Positions 43,515 through 54,394 of a stretch of 60,609 nt of DNA are shown here, in pieces. The stretch is taken from positions 1-60,609 of the forward strand of contig CADECY010000043.1 of assembly GCA_902825945.1 (NCBI GenBank). The letters are read 5' to 3'. A model generated the notes under the pieces. The model worked only from the letters and a program-made list of their open reading frames with translations. It was not told the origin of the DNA and made no database searches. How positions within the stretch are numbered: the first letter of the stretch is position 1; each line of letters opens with the position of its first letter. The DNA comes from an uncultured Acidobacteriota bacterium (lineage in GTDB: Bacteria; Acidobacteriota; Terriglobia; Bryobacterales; Bryobacteraceae). The position numbers and the translations under genes are program-made.

Positions 43515-44129
43515 CACCGCGCGAGAGCGGGATCTTCGTGTGAGGACCGATCGAAGTCCTGCCGCTTCGACCATATGTCAACTTCCGTATGCGGTTCCTA
43601 GCGGGCCTGATAGAACGCGTCGCCCTCGACGGTTCATGGAATCGGCCTCGATTCCCACGTCAGGCTGAAACGTACGAGGCCGGTCGCTTCCGGGAATCGA
43701 GTCTGAATGGGCGGACTGTTGACTGCCTTTCTGCGACGCGATGGCTTGCAGAAAGCCCGGACAGATGCTCGAGCATGAGGTCGAGTCGATCGTGCGGATT
43801 CAGAAAGCCTGACAGCCGCGTCAGCCGCGTCCATGGTCTCGCCGCGCACGTCGAGCAGCGAATCCAGGAATGTGCTGGGGCAGGATGATCTAGCCCGCCT
43901 CCGCCAACTGGCGGCATAGGCGTTTCATTCATCAGTCGAGAGCTTTTTCGCCCGCCGAGTCCAATCCTCGTCATCCCGCCAGGGCTTGGGGGCCCGATGG
44001 ACGAAAGTGTTTGCCGCGAAAGGCAGGCAACCGGCGGCAGCCATGGTCACAAGGCTCGTCCAGTAGGGTTTCCGTTACGTCTGCCACGATATCGGCGGTG
44101 ATCGCATGCCAGCGCGGGAACGGTCAAGA
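43515..44129. other. Intergenic region of about 600 bases, probably decayed
   Basis: No gene is supported. Both strands have short frames with coding-like patches on the minus strand (for example FAANTFVHRAPKPWRDDEDW near 43960, ending in a stop; and WHAITADIVADVTETLLDE near 44080) but with no starts or ribosome sites, suggesting remnants of a lost gene. A hairpin CCGCC-AACT-GGCGG at 43901-43914 lacks a U-tract. Confidence 0.55.
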
Positions 44130-44150
44130 TTTGATATTAGAAGACTCAAA
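44130..44150. promoter_or_regulatory. HspR-type HAIR-like operator upstream of clpB
   Basis: TTTGATA, seven bases, ACTCAAA. This has the layout of the HspR-associated inverted repeat (CTTGAGT-N7-ACTCAAG): the right half matches six of seven, the left half agrees in TTGA, and the spacing is exact. It ends five bases before the -35 box of the clpB promoter. Overlapping it are two smaller palindromes, TCAA-GAT-TTGA (44124-44134) and TCAAAT-A-ATTTGA (44146-44158). HspR is not encoded here. Confidence 0.6.
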
Positions 44151-44154
44151 TAAT

Positions 44155-44183
44155 TTGACATAAGACAATCGCGATGATATCCT
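44155..44183 (+). promoter_or_regulatory. Sigma-70-type promoter of clpB
   Basis: A perfect -35 TTGACA (44155-44160), 17-base spacer and -10 TATCCT (44178-44183), two changes from consensus. Transcription would start near 44190, followed by GAGGAG and the ATG at 44202. No sigma-32-like element was seen, so heat control would be by repression through the adjacent HAIR-like site. Confidence 0.7.
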
Positions 44184-44201
44184 GGCTTCGAGGAGCACCA
44201 T

Positions 44202-46847
<2,646 letters not shown>

Positions 46848-46883
46848 GCGTAGTCAAAATTTCAAAGAGGGGCGGGAAAACGA

Positions 46884-49226
46884 ATGAGTGAACGAATTTT
46901 CGATCTGCCGGTTCTTCCCATGAAGAACACGGCGTTGCTGCCGAACCTCGTCATGCCGCTGTCGGTGGGCCGGTCGCGCTCGTTGGCCGCGGTGGAATCC
47001 GCTCTGGCGACAGAGGACAAGGAGATCCTGCTGATCAGTCAGAGGGACGCCTCCGTCGAGTCGCCGGCGCAGAACGATCTCTACACCTACGGCACCAAGG
47101 CGATCATCCGCAAGATGTCGCGCAACAACGATCTGATGGACGTGCTCGTCATGGGCGTCGAGCGCGTGATGCTGATCAAAATCGAGCAGGAGGAGCCGCA
47201 CCTCATCGCCAAGGTGCAGGCCGCGCCCGTAGCGTTGGAGCATGGCGCCGAAGTCGAGGCGCTCAAGCGCAGTGTCGCTGAAATCGCGGGCCGCGCGATC
47301 GAACTGACGCAGGCGCAGGTTCCGTTCGACGTCAACCAGATGGTCGGCGACAAGGCCGACACGATGCGGTTCGTCTACCTCCTCGCTTCGCTGTTCTCGC
47401 TCGATCTCGAAAAGGAGCAGACGCTGCTCGAGGCGGCCACGATGTCGGACGCCCTGCGGCTGCTGCATACCTATCTGTCCCACGAGTTGCAGGTTCTCGA
47501 GATCCGCAACAAGATCAACACCGAGGCGCGCGCCGAAATGTCGAAGGAGCAGAAGGACTACATGCTCCGCCAGCAGATGCGCGCCATTCAGCAGGAACTC
47601 GGCGAGAAAGGCGCCGAGCAGGCTGAAACCGATCAGTTGCGCGAGCGGCTGGAAAAGGCCGACATTCCCGATGAAGTGCGCAAGGAGGCCGAGCGTGAGC
47701 TGAAGCGCCTCGAGCGCCTCCCCTCCGCCTCGCCAGACTACCATGTGATTCGCACCTACCTCGAGTATGTGCTCGAACTGCCGTGGCGCGTCGCGACCGA
47801 AGACAAGCTCGACATCGGCGATGCGCGGCGCATCCTCGACGAGGACCATTTCGACCTGAAGGAAGTGAAGAGCCGCATCCTCGAGCACTTGGGCGTGCTC
47901 AAGATGAATCCGAGGGCCAAGGCGCCGATTCTGTGCTTCGTCGGACCTCCGGGTGTCGGTAAGACGTCGCTTGGCCAGTCGATCGCGAAGGCGATGGGGC
48001 GCAAGTTCGAGCGCTTTTCGCTCGGCGGTCTGCATGACGAAGCGGAACTTCGCGGTCACCGCCGCACCTACATCGGAGCGATGCCGGGCCGCCTGATCCA
48101 GGCGATGCGCCGTGCCGGTTCGAACAACCCGTTGATCCTGCTCGACGAAGTCGATAAGCTCGGACGCGACCACCGTGGTGATCCGTCGTCGGCGCTGCTC
48201 GAGGTGCTTGACCCCGAACAAAACCACACCTTCCGTGACAACTACCTCGACCTGCCGTTCGATCTGTCGAAAGTGATGTTCATCACGACGGCGAACTCGG
48301 TCGATACGATTCCGCGCCCGCTTCTCGACCGCATGGAACTGCTGCGGCTGCCCGGCTACACCGAAGAAGAGAAGTTCGAAATCGCGGTGCGATATCTGAT
48401 CCCCCGCCAGTTGAAGGAAACCGGGCTCACGCCGGAGCAGGTGGACCTGACGCCGGCCGCGCTCACCCAGTTGATTCGCAGGTACACGCGTGAAGCGGGC
48501 TTGCGTCGGCTCGAGCGCACCATCGCCAAGGTGATGCGCAAGGCCGCGCTTTATTTTGCCGAGGGCAAGGCGGCTCCCTTCTTGGTCCGGCCCGAGGATC
48601 TGGTCGAGTTGCTCGGCCCGGAACCTTTCCACCAGGAAGAAGCGCGGCGCCATTCGCCGCCGGGCGTCGCGACGGGCCTTGCCTGGACCGAGGCGGGTGG
48701 GGACGTTCTCTACATCGAGGCGCTCCTGTTGCCAGAAGGCAAGGGGCTGACGGTGACCGGCCAATTAGGCGAAGTCATGCAGGAATCGGTCAAGGCAGCC
48801 CAGAGCTACCTCTGGTCCCACGCCGATCAGCTCGGAATCGATCCCAAGTTGTTCAAGGATTACGGCGTCCACCTGCACGTTCCGGCGGGCGCGATCCCCA
48901 AGGACGGGCCGTCCGCGGGCATCACGATGGCGGTGGCTCTGACATCGCTGTACACGAAATCGCCTGCGGTCATGGATACCGCGATGACCGGCGAGATTAC
49001 CTTGACGGGTTTAGTACTGCCGATCGGGGGTGTCAAAGAGAAGGTCTTGGCGGCTCGGCGAGCCGGAATGAAACGCGTTATTTTGCCGAAGGCAAATCAA
49101 AAAGATCTTCGAGATTTAGCGCCGGAAATTCAAGCAGAGATTGAGTTTGTCTTCGTCGACCACGTCAGTCAAGTCCTGGAGGTAATGCTACCCTCACTTG
49201 CGGATAGGCTCCTAGCCCTTGTGTAG
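46884..49226 (+). CDS. lon: Lon protease
   Basis: A 780-residue ATP-dependent protease. The substrate-binding N-domain starts LPVLPMKNTALLPNLVMPLS. The coiled region includes LRQQMRAIQQELGEKGAEQA. Walker A is GPPGVGKTSLGQ (about 354), with NNPLILLDEVDKLGRD as Walker B. The catalytic dyad is Ser in KDGPSAGITMA (about 677) and Lys in GGVKEKVLAARRAG (about 720). It is 36 bases after clpB, likely sharing its heat-responsive promoter. The last 70 codons use more A/T-ending codons (TTA, AAT, CAA, AAA) than the rest, perhaps because the promoter of a downstream RNA begins inside the stop region. Confidence 0.97.
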   Translation: MSERIFDLPVLPMKNTALLPNLVMPLSVGRSRSLAAVESALATEDKEILLISQRDASVESPAQNDLYTYGTKAIIRKMSRNNDLMDVLVMGVERVMLIKIEQEEPHLIAKVQAAPVALEHGAEVEALKRSVAEIAGRAIELTQAQVPFDVNQMVGDKADTMRFVYLLASLFSLDLEKEQTLLEAATMSDALRLLHTYLSHELQVLEIRNKINTEARAEMSKEQKDYMLRQQMRAIQQELGEKGAEQAETDQLRERLEKADIPDEVRKEAERELKRLERLPSASPDYHVIRTYLEYVLELPWRVATEDKLDIGDARRILDEDHFDLKEVKSRILEHLGVLKMNPRAKAPILCFVGPPGVGKTSLGQSIAKAMGRKFERFSLGGLHDEAELRGHRRTYIGAMPGRLIQAMRRAGSNNPLILLDEVDKLGRDHRGDPSSALLEVLDPEQNHTFRDNYLDLPFDLSKVMFITTANSVDTIPRPLLDRMELLRLPGYTEEEKFEIAVRYLIPRQLKETGLTPEQVDLTPAALTQLIRRYTREAGLRRLERTIAKVMRKAALYFAEGKAAPFLVRPEDLVELLGPEPFHQEEARRHSPPGVATGLAWTEAGGDVLYIEALLLPEGKGLTVTGQLGEVMQESVKAAQSYLWSHADQLGIDPKLFKDYGVHLHVPAGAIPKDGPSAGITMAVALTSLYTKSPAVMDTAMTGEITLTGLVLPIGGVKEKVLAARRAGMKRVILPKANQKDLRDLAPEIQAEIEFVFVDHVSQVLEVMLPSLADRLLALV

Positions 49227-49247
49227 TACCGCCCGGTCTAGTATAAT
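49219..49247 (+). promoter_or_regulatory. Sigma-70 promoter overlapping the lon stop codon
   Basis: -35 TTGTGT (49219-49224), 17-base spacer, perfect -10 TATAAT (49242-49247). Predicted start near 49254. It points away from lon into a short gap that contains two hairpins and no gene, and the next gene is on the other strand, so its product would be a short RNA. Confidence 0.7.
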
Positions 49248-49253
49248 TCAAAG

Positions 49254-49325
49254 TTGGCAGGCCTCCCCGCGGTCTGCCACATGCGAGCGGGGGCACACTC
49301 CTCCGAGCCCCCGCTCCGCTTTTTG
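49254..49325 (+). ncRNA. Candidate small RNA with two C-rich-loop hairpins
   Basis: About 70 bases between a strong promoter and a terminator. Hairpin 1 (49255-49279): stem TGGCAGGCC with GGTCTGCCA (nine pairs, one G-U), loop UCCCCGC. Hairpin 2 (49285-49316): ten perfect pairs (GAGCGGGGGC with GCCCCCGCTC), loop ACACUCCUCCGA, followed by a run of five T. Both loops present C-rich anti-Shine-Dalgarno sequences, as in C-rich sRNAs that block ribosome sites. It could alternatively be only the structured 3' end of the lon message. Confidence 0.55.
49285..49324 (+). terminator. Intrinsic terminator after lon
   Basis: Ten-pair perfect GC-rich stem (49285-49294 with 49307-49316), 12-base loop, then CCGC and five T (49320-49324). 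It would end transcription of lon, or of the candidate sRNA, before the convergent GT-C gene whose stop is at 49332. Read on the other strand the stem is present but lacks a U-tract. Confidence 0.8.
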
Positions 49326-49331
49326 CGAAGC

Positions 49332-50816
49332 TTAGCGATCCACCGTCACGCGTTCTGGAAGCCGGGGCCGATAATCAGCAAGGTGCTTTCGCAGCTGTTT
49401 CACACTTGCCTCCGAAGTGGCGTAGAAGACGGTTTGCTCGCTTCCAGGACTGTAATTGTCCGATATCCGCCAGGACCCGGCGCGAATCCAGTGCTTCGGT
49501 AATCCTTGTTGAGGCCACGTTCCGGGGACTGCCACAACTTCCCCATTCTCCCGCCCGGTGATCCGCTCCATGTCTCGAGCGGAGATCGTCCCATCGGAGA
49601 GCCTCGCTTCGAGCGAGCCCCGATGTCCGAGCCCGGAAAAGTCGATGATCGGGCCTCGGGCGAGAAAGCTCACCGCTCCGGCCTCGCTGACCGCGACTGC
49701 CTTGCCGGGGTAATGATCGCGGAAAAACTGGCCCAATTGGTAATTCTGGGCGAATACGCTGGCGGATGAGGCGATCCCTGTGACGACGGATTGCTGCGCC
49801 CTCCAGCCGAGCACGACGGCCAGCAGCAGCCCGGCGGCGGGCGTCCGGACACCGGGCAGGGCCGCCAACGCGACAATGCCCAGCGCGATCACGTAGGCTT
49901 CAGAACGGTTCAGCCAGCTAGCCGCGCCGAACTGTGCGTGCACCAGGATTGCCGCCACCGCGGCCATGGCCACGGCCGGGCGGCTCCGAAACCCGGAGTA
50001 GATCGCTCCCAGCAGGGCCAACAGATGAGGCGCGCCGATCAGGTTGCGGATGGCCTTGAATCCGGCCGGATCGAGCAAGCGCATCCATGCGTCCGGATGC
50101 TTGAGCGTGGCTTTGAGCAGGATGGAAGCCGGAATGAGAGGCCAGCCGTTTGACCACGAGGCGAACGCCATCGCCGCCGGAACCACCAGCGCACCAGCGG
50201 CCGTTTGCACCGCGATTTTCCAATCACGGCGGTGGCAGAGAATCGCGAGGGCAATCACCACCAGCCCGAAGTTGTCGTATTGCAGGCCTACCATGAACAT
50301 CGCCGCGACTGGCAGAAGCCTGGACTTGGCGAGGAATGCCGAAACGAACAACAGCGACGCCAGGATCTGCAGGGTATGCTCCATGCCGCTGAGCGCCAGC
50401 ACCGGCAGCGGCGTCGCCACCACGAGCGTCAACAGCGCCGCGAGGGAGCGCCACGGGCCCACCTCCAAGCGTGTCAATAACGAGGATGCGGCGCCCAGTA
50501 TCGCGGAGGCCGCGATCAAATTCACGATCAACGGCACCCACTCCCGGGATTGCGTCAGCTTGAAGATTCCCGCCAGCAGAACCGTGTAGAGCGGTGCCGC
50601 CGATGTTGCCGAGAAGACACCCGGGTTCACGCCCATCACGCCGGTCTCGGCGAGATTCCGCGACAACGTCAGCGTGGTGTAGGCTTCGTCGAGTGGATAG
50701 ATCCAGCGCCCGTCATTCGCTTCGAGGCTCGCCCCGATCATCGCCGCCACGATCAGTTGGAAAACCAGGATCGCCAGCATCACGTTGATTCGCGGGGTGG
50801 GCGCGAACACCGTCAT
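49332..50816 (-). CDS. GT-C-type polytopic membrane glycosyltransferase-like protein
   Basis: A 494-residue membrane protein with about 11 hydrophobic helices and a soluble C-terminal tail (from about residue 370). YPLDEAYTTLTLSRNLAETG after the first helix corresponds to the acidic first-loop motif (D-[DE]-A-[YF]...NLAE) of GT-C glycosyltransferases such as the arabinofuranosyl and ArnT-related groups. Donor and acceptor unknown. ATG 50816 precedes the first helix; an ATG at 50780 would also keep it. Its 5' end overlaps the PhoD-like gene by 104 bases in a different frame. It faces the lon terminator. Confidence 0.75.
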   Translation of the reverse strand: MTVFAPTPRINVMLAILVFQLIVAAMIGASLEANDGRWIYPLDEAYTTLTLSRNLAETGVMGVNPGVFSATSAAPLYTVLLAGIFKLTQSREWVPLIVNLIAASAILGAASSLLTRLEVGPWRSLAALLTLVVATPLPVLALSGMEHTLQILASLLFVSAFLAKSRLLPVAAMFMVGLQYDNFGLVVIALAILCHRRDWKIAVQTAAGALVVPAAMAFASWSNGWPLIPASILLKATLKHPDAWMRLLDPAGFKAIRNLIGAPHLLALLGAIYSGFRSRPAVAMAAVAAILVHAQFGAASWLNRSEAYVIALGIVALAALPGVRTPAAGLLLAVVLGWRAQQSVVTGIASSASVFAQNYQLGQFFRDHYPGKAVAVSEAGAVSFLARGPIIDFSGLGHRGSLEARLSDGTISARDMERITGRENGEVVAVPGTWPQQGLPKHWIRAGSWRISDNYSPGSEQTVFYATSEASVKQLRKHLADYRPRLPERVTVDR

Positions 50817-53340
50817 GAGCTTCGACCACCGCTCCACGGTCGTCGAGGATTTCAACGAGGTAGACTCCGCCGTGCGAGACTCCCGGAGTAACCCGGTTGC
50901 CGGAGACACGGATGGCGTAAAGGAGCTCACCACTCAGATGATCGGAGATTCTCATGGTTCGGGCCAGAGTACCGAAGTTGATTTCGGGCAGGAGAAAAGC
51001 CTGAGGCGCGCCATTGTCCTTCTGCCCGATCGTGATCGGCCACCCAGTGTGGGGTTTCGCGGCAGGGGCCGTCGCATCCACCCACCGGGGCCAGTTTGCG
51101 ACTCGAATTTCTCGCGAGGCCCGGTGGAATTCGATGATTCCATAGCCCGGCGCGCGCCGATGCAAGGCCTTCGGCTCATGGTCCACCGCTTTGGGATTGA
51201 ACACCGCGTGGACCGTCACCTTGTTCCCGAATCCGTCGGTGAATTCGCCCGTGCATTTGGCGTCATGCGGCTTTGGATCGCGTCCGGGTTGTGGTGGATA
51301 CCAGCGTCGCGGGAAGATGTTCGCCACCGCTGGAACACACACCGCGAATCCGGCGTCATTCCAGTCGTCAATCCCGTAGCGGATCGTGCTGCCCAGATGC
51401 TGGTCGCCCGCGATGTGGAACGCGAAGCACTTCCGCATCTCCCGCAGCGCGGCCTTCCGGCCCGACTGCGGCCAACCATTGGAGTCGTGATCGGCCACCG
51501 GAACTTCGTCTTTTCCGTGCCCGCCCACGGGCTCGATCGGCAGCTTCGATGTCACTGCGTCGGTATTCGCGGGCTTGGGCAGTGTCGCAAGGTTGGTGAA
51601 GATGGTCTGCGAGATCACCGACTTCATCCACACTCCGCCGGTCCAATCCTTCGCCCATTCCCCAAGGAACTTCAACTGCCGGTCTCCGAGCAATTGAGCT
51701 CCCGCCGCGTCGCCATCGGCTGAGGCGCGATAAGACGGATCTTGGGCCCAGCCGTTGACGATCTTCGCCTCCCGAAGCACGGTCTTCGGAGCCGACTTCC
51801 ACTTGCGATCCTCGATTACCGCGAAGCTGACGCCGCCGATCGAGAGCGAACAGTAGTAGACGCCGATGCCTTGATCGATCGGGGTGGGATCGAACGGGTC
51901 GGGCATGTGCGAGGTCTGCGTCCGCTGCACCATGTTCACCCACTCGGCCGCCTGCACATAGCCGCCGGAGTCTTGCCCGGCCGGCCCCGGGCCCCCCTCC
52001 GCCTTCCGCCCGCCAGCTCCCCAGATGTTGCCGTGATAGACGTCGTGATCGTCAGGCAGGCAGACGCATGGAATGTCCTTGGTCAACTCACGCCACTCCC
52101 AGCCGAAGATGTACCACTTGCGGAGATAGTCGAGCGCCGCGCGATCGACCGGCGTGCGCGTGATTCCAAAGCCGCCCACGCGCTCATAAATCTGGTCGCC
52201 GGTGAAGGCGATGAAATCGGGCGCGAAGTGCTTCAGGTTCTTGACCACATCGGCATGCGGGAAGCCGAGATCGTTGTTGCATGAAAGGCCCGCGACTGTG
52301 ATCTTGGGCTTGTCCACCGGATCCCGGCGCACTGTGCCGGTCCATTCGTGATCCTTGCCCGCGTATCGAAAGAGCACGCGATACGGTGTGTCCTTCGCGT
52401 GATCCCACTGGCTCACTCGGAACGTCGCGGTGCGAGCAAGCGGGTCGATCTTCGAAGTCGCGATCGTACGCCAAGTGTTGCCCCGCCTGGTTTGCAAGCG
52501 CACCGGTTCGGCACCCGTCACCGGAGTCAGTTGCGCGGTCAGCTTGAGGACTCCCTTGCTGACGGTATACATCGAAAACACGATGGGGCCGAGGCCGCGC
52601 TCGGGATGAACGCGCAGCTTCGAGCCGGAAACGCGCCAATCGCGGAACCAGAATCGTAGCGTGCCGTTCGGCTCCTGTCCTCGCTTGTTGACGCCTTGCA
52701 TGGTCATCTGCGCCGCGGAAGGATCGGGTGTCTCGAACACCTGCCCGGAATGGCAGACCAGCGCGACTCCGCCCGTGAGCCACTCCGCCGGAGCGCCGGG
52801 ATGGCGTATTTCGGCAAGCGTAGCGCCTCGGGCGTCGAGTGCCGCGAGCGTGAGGTCGTAGCCGTTTCCCGCCGGTGTCGCGTGGAAGGCGAGTTCGATC
52901 TCGTCGAGCGGCGCGGCGATCTTGGGTGCCGCATCGTGCAGCTTGGCGATGAAGACGCGTCCATCCGCTGTGATCCCGGCGTGGACACCGATCCCGAAGA
53001 CAGCGCTATCGCGATAGTCGTGGAAGAAGCCCCGGATTCCGAATCGGAATCCCACCCAGCCTGACTCCAACGCACCGGAGCTCAGCCGGCCCAACCGCAC
53101 CTTCATTTCGAGCGAGCCTGCCTCCGCTGCGGCTTCGTGGGTCAGCAGAAACACGTTCCGGTCGCCGCCCGCGTGCACGCACTCCATTCGGCCCTGCGAG
53201 AGCCGCCAGTCCTGGAGGGGATTGGCCCAGCATTCGGGTCCGAGCCACGGCTGTTCGGTGCCTGCGGGGAGGGACGACTGGAAGGCGGTGGAGGCCGGAG
53301 CGGAGGCGAGAAGCATCACGGCTTCGCGTCGATTCAACAT
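50713..53340 (-). CDS. PhoD-like metallophosphatase, exported
   Basis: An 875-residue protein. The start at 53340 gives the twin-arginine-like leader LNRREAVMLLASAPASTAFQ. Residues about 40-240 form a concanavalin-like region; the phosphatase core (about 370-760) has SCNNDLGFPHADVVKNLKHF, DFIAFTGDQIYERVGG, VCLPDDHDVYHGNIWGAGGR, GVSFAVIEDRKWK and CFAFHIAGDQHLGSTIRYG, in the PhoD order of metal ligands. Alkaline phosphatase/phosphodiesterase activity is likely. The C-terminal 40 residues after GGVYLVEIL are a read-through of the next gene's first codons in another frame and may not be functional. Confidence 0.87.
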   Translation of the reverse strand: MLNRREAVMLLASAPASTAFQSSLPAGTEQPWLGPECWANPLQDWRLSQGRMECVHAGGDRNVFLLTHEAAAEAGSLEMKVRLGRLSSGALESGWVGFRFGIRGFFHDYRDSAVFGIGVHAGITADGRVFIAKLHDAAPKIAAPLDEIELAFHATPAGNGYDLTLAALDARGATLAEIRHPGAPAEWLTGGVALVCHSGQVFETPDPSAAQMTMQGVNKRGQEPNGTLRFWFRDWRVSGSKLRVHPERGLGPIVFSMYTVSKGVLKLTAQLTPVTGAEPVRLQTRRGNTWRTIATSKIDPLARTATFRVSQWDHAKDTPYRVLFRYAGKDHEWTGTVRRDPVDKPKITVAGLSCNNDLGFPHADVVKNLKHFAPDFIAFTGDQIYERVGGFGITRTPVDRAALDYLRKWYIFGWEWRELTKDIPCVCLPDDHDVYHGNIWGAGGRKAEGGPGPAGQDSGGYVQAAEWVNMVQRTQTSHMPDPFDPTPIDQGIGVYYCSLSIGGVSFAVIEDRKWKSAPKTVLREAKIVNGWAQDPSYRASADGDAAGAQLLGDRQLKFLGEWAKDWTGGVWMKSVISQTIFTNLATLPKPANTDAVTSKLPIEPVGGHGKDEVPVADHDSNGWPQSGRKAALREMRKCFAFHIAGDQHLGSTIRYGIDDWNDAGFAVCVPAVANIFPRRWYPPQPGRDPKPHDAKCTGEFTDGFGNKVTVHAVFNPKAVDHEPKALHRRAPGYGIIEFHRASREIRVANWPRWVDATAPAAKPHTGWPITIGQKDNGAPQAFLLPEINFGTLARTMRISDHLSGELLYAIRVSGNRVTPGVSHGGVYLVEILDDRGAVVEAHDGVRAHPANQRDAGDPGFPTDRGGDDRGEPRSE

Positions 53341-53362
53341 GAGACTAGGATATACTGCGCCC

Positions 53363-54388
53363 ATGGTTCGAACGCTCATCGCATCGCTCGTTGCCGTCGC
53401 GGTTTTCGCTGCCACGCACGAGATCTATCCCGACAAGCACTCGCGCGTGTTTTCCGCCTACAAGGAGCCCGTTGGGCGCGTTCGCTCCGGCGACACGGTC
53501 GTCACTCGCACCTGGGACTCCGGCGGCGGCGACTGGAAGGCCGTGAAGCACATCCAGCATCCCTACGTCTATCCCGAAAGCGGCAACCCGTTGATGGGAC
53601 CGTTCTACATCGAGGGGGCGGACTACGGCGACACGCTGCAGGTGCACCTCGATAAAGTCCGCTGCAACCGGAACTATGGCTACACGAGTTATCGCCTGTC
53701 GCCGGGGATTCTGAATCCCGGCGCGGCGGAAACGCTTTACAAAAACTTCTACCAGACCAACGCGGTTCGAAATGGGCGCGGTGATCTGATTCCTTGGGAC
53801 ATCGACCTGCAACGCCAGATTGCCACACCGCGCTTGAAGGCGGACGCGAGGTCGGGCCTGAAGCTCGAGGTCCCGCTGCGGCCGATGCTCGGCTGTATCG
53901 GTGTGGCCTCGCCAGGCGAGAAAGTGGAAACGTCGGGTCCTTCGGGGAGTTGGGGCGGCAACATGGATTACAACGATGTGATCGAGGGCGCGACGCTCTA
54001 CTTCCCCGTCTACCACAAGGGAGCCTACTTCTATGTGGGTGATGGACACGCGGTTCAGGGCGATGGCGAAGGGCTCGGCACGGGAATCGAGACCTCGCTC
54101 GATGTCCAGTTCACGGTGAAGGTTCTCGAGGGCAAGCGGAGCTCGATTCCACGCCTCGAGAACGACAAGTACATCGTCTCGATCGGAAGCCAGCCCGAGT
54201 TCTCATCGAGCATGGACAACGGACTGCGCATGGCCAATTCGGATATGATCGATTGGTTGACCACCGGCTACGGACTCACGCATCCGGAAGCGCACATGCT
54301 GATGGGTTCGGTGGTCGAACACAAGATCGTGACGTACTATGGCACGATCGCGACCCTGATTCCCAAGCGGTACCTCAACAGGAGATAG
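53363..54388 (+). CDS. Secreted acetamidase/formamidase-family protein
   Basis: A 341-residue FmdA/AmdA-family amidohydrolase. The signal peptide is MVRTLIASLVAVAVFAATHE, which is unusual because most members are cytoplasmic. Family blocks are GDTVVTRTWDSGGGD, GPFYIEGADYGDTLQVHLDK, RPMLGCIGVASPG, GSWGGNMDYNDVIEGATLYF with FYVGDGHAVQGDGE, the last holding metal ligands. It starts the operon with the LamG and hydrolase genes and is divergent from the PhoD-like gene (22 bases between starts). Confidence 0.88.
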   Translation: MVRTLIASLVAVAVFAATHEIYPDKHSRVFSAYKEPVGRVRSGDTVVTRTWDSGGGDWKAVKHIQHPYVYPESGNPLMGPFYIEGADYGDTLQVHLDKVRCNRNYGYTSYRLSPGILNPGAAETLYKNFYQTNAVRNGRGDLIPWDIDLQRQIATPRLKADARSGLKLEVPLRPMLGCIGVASPGEKVETSGPSGSWGGNMDYNDVIEGATLYFPVYHKGAYFYVGDGHAVQGDGEGLGTGIETSLDVQFTVKVLEGKRSSIPRLENDKYIVSIGSQPEFSSSMDNGLRMANSDMIDWLTTGYGLTHPEAHMLMGSVVEHKIVTYYGTIATLIPKRYLNRR

Positions 54389-54394
54389 ACTCTC

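Noticed and set aside
43589..43974. Frames of about 100 codons on both strands between the methyltransferase and clpB
   Set aside because: No start context, no family resemblance, and coding-like patches change frame; treated as decayed sequence.
46854..48764. 636-codon open frame antisense to lon
   Set aside because: A by-product of GC-rich third positions in lon; the translation has no recognisable domain and the lon frame is unambiguous.
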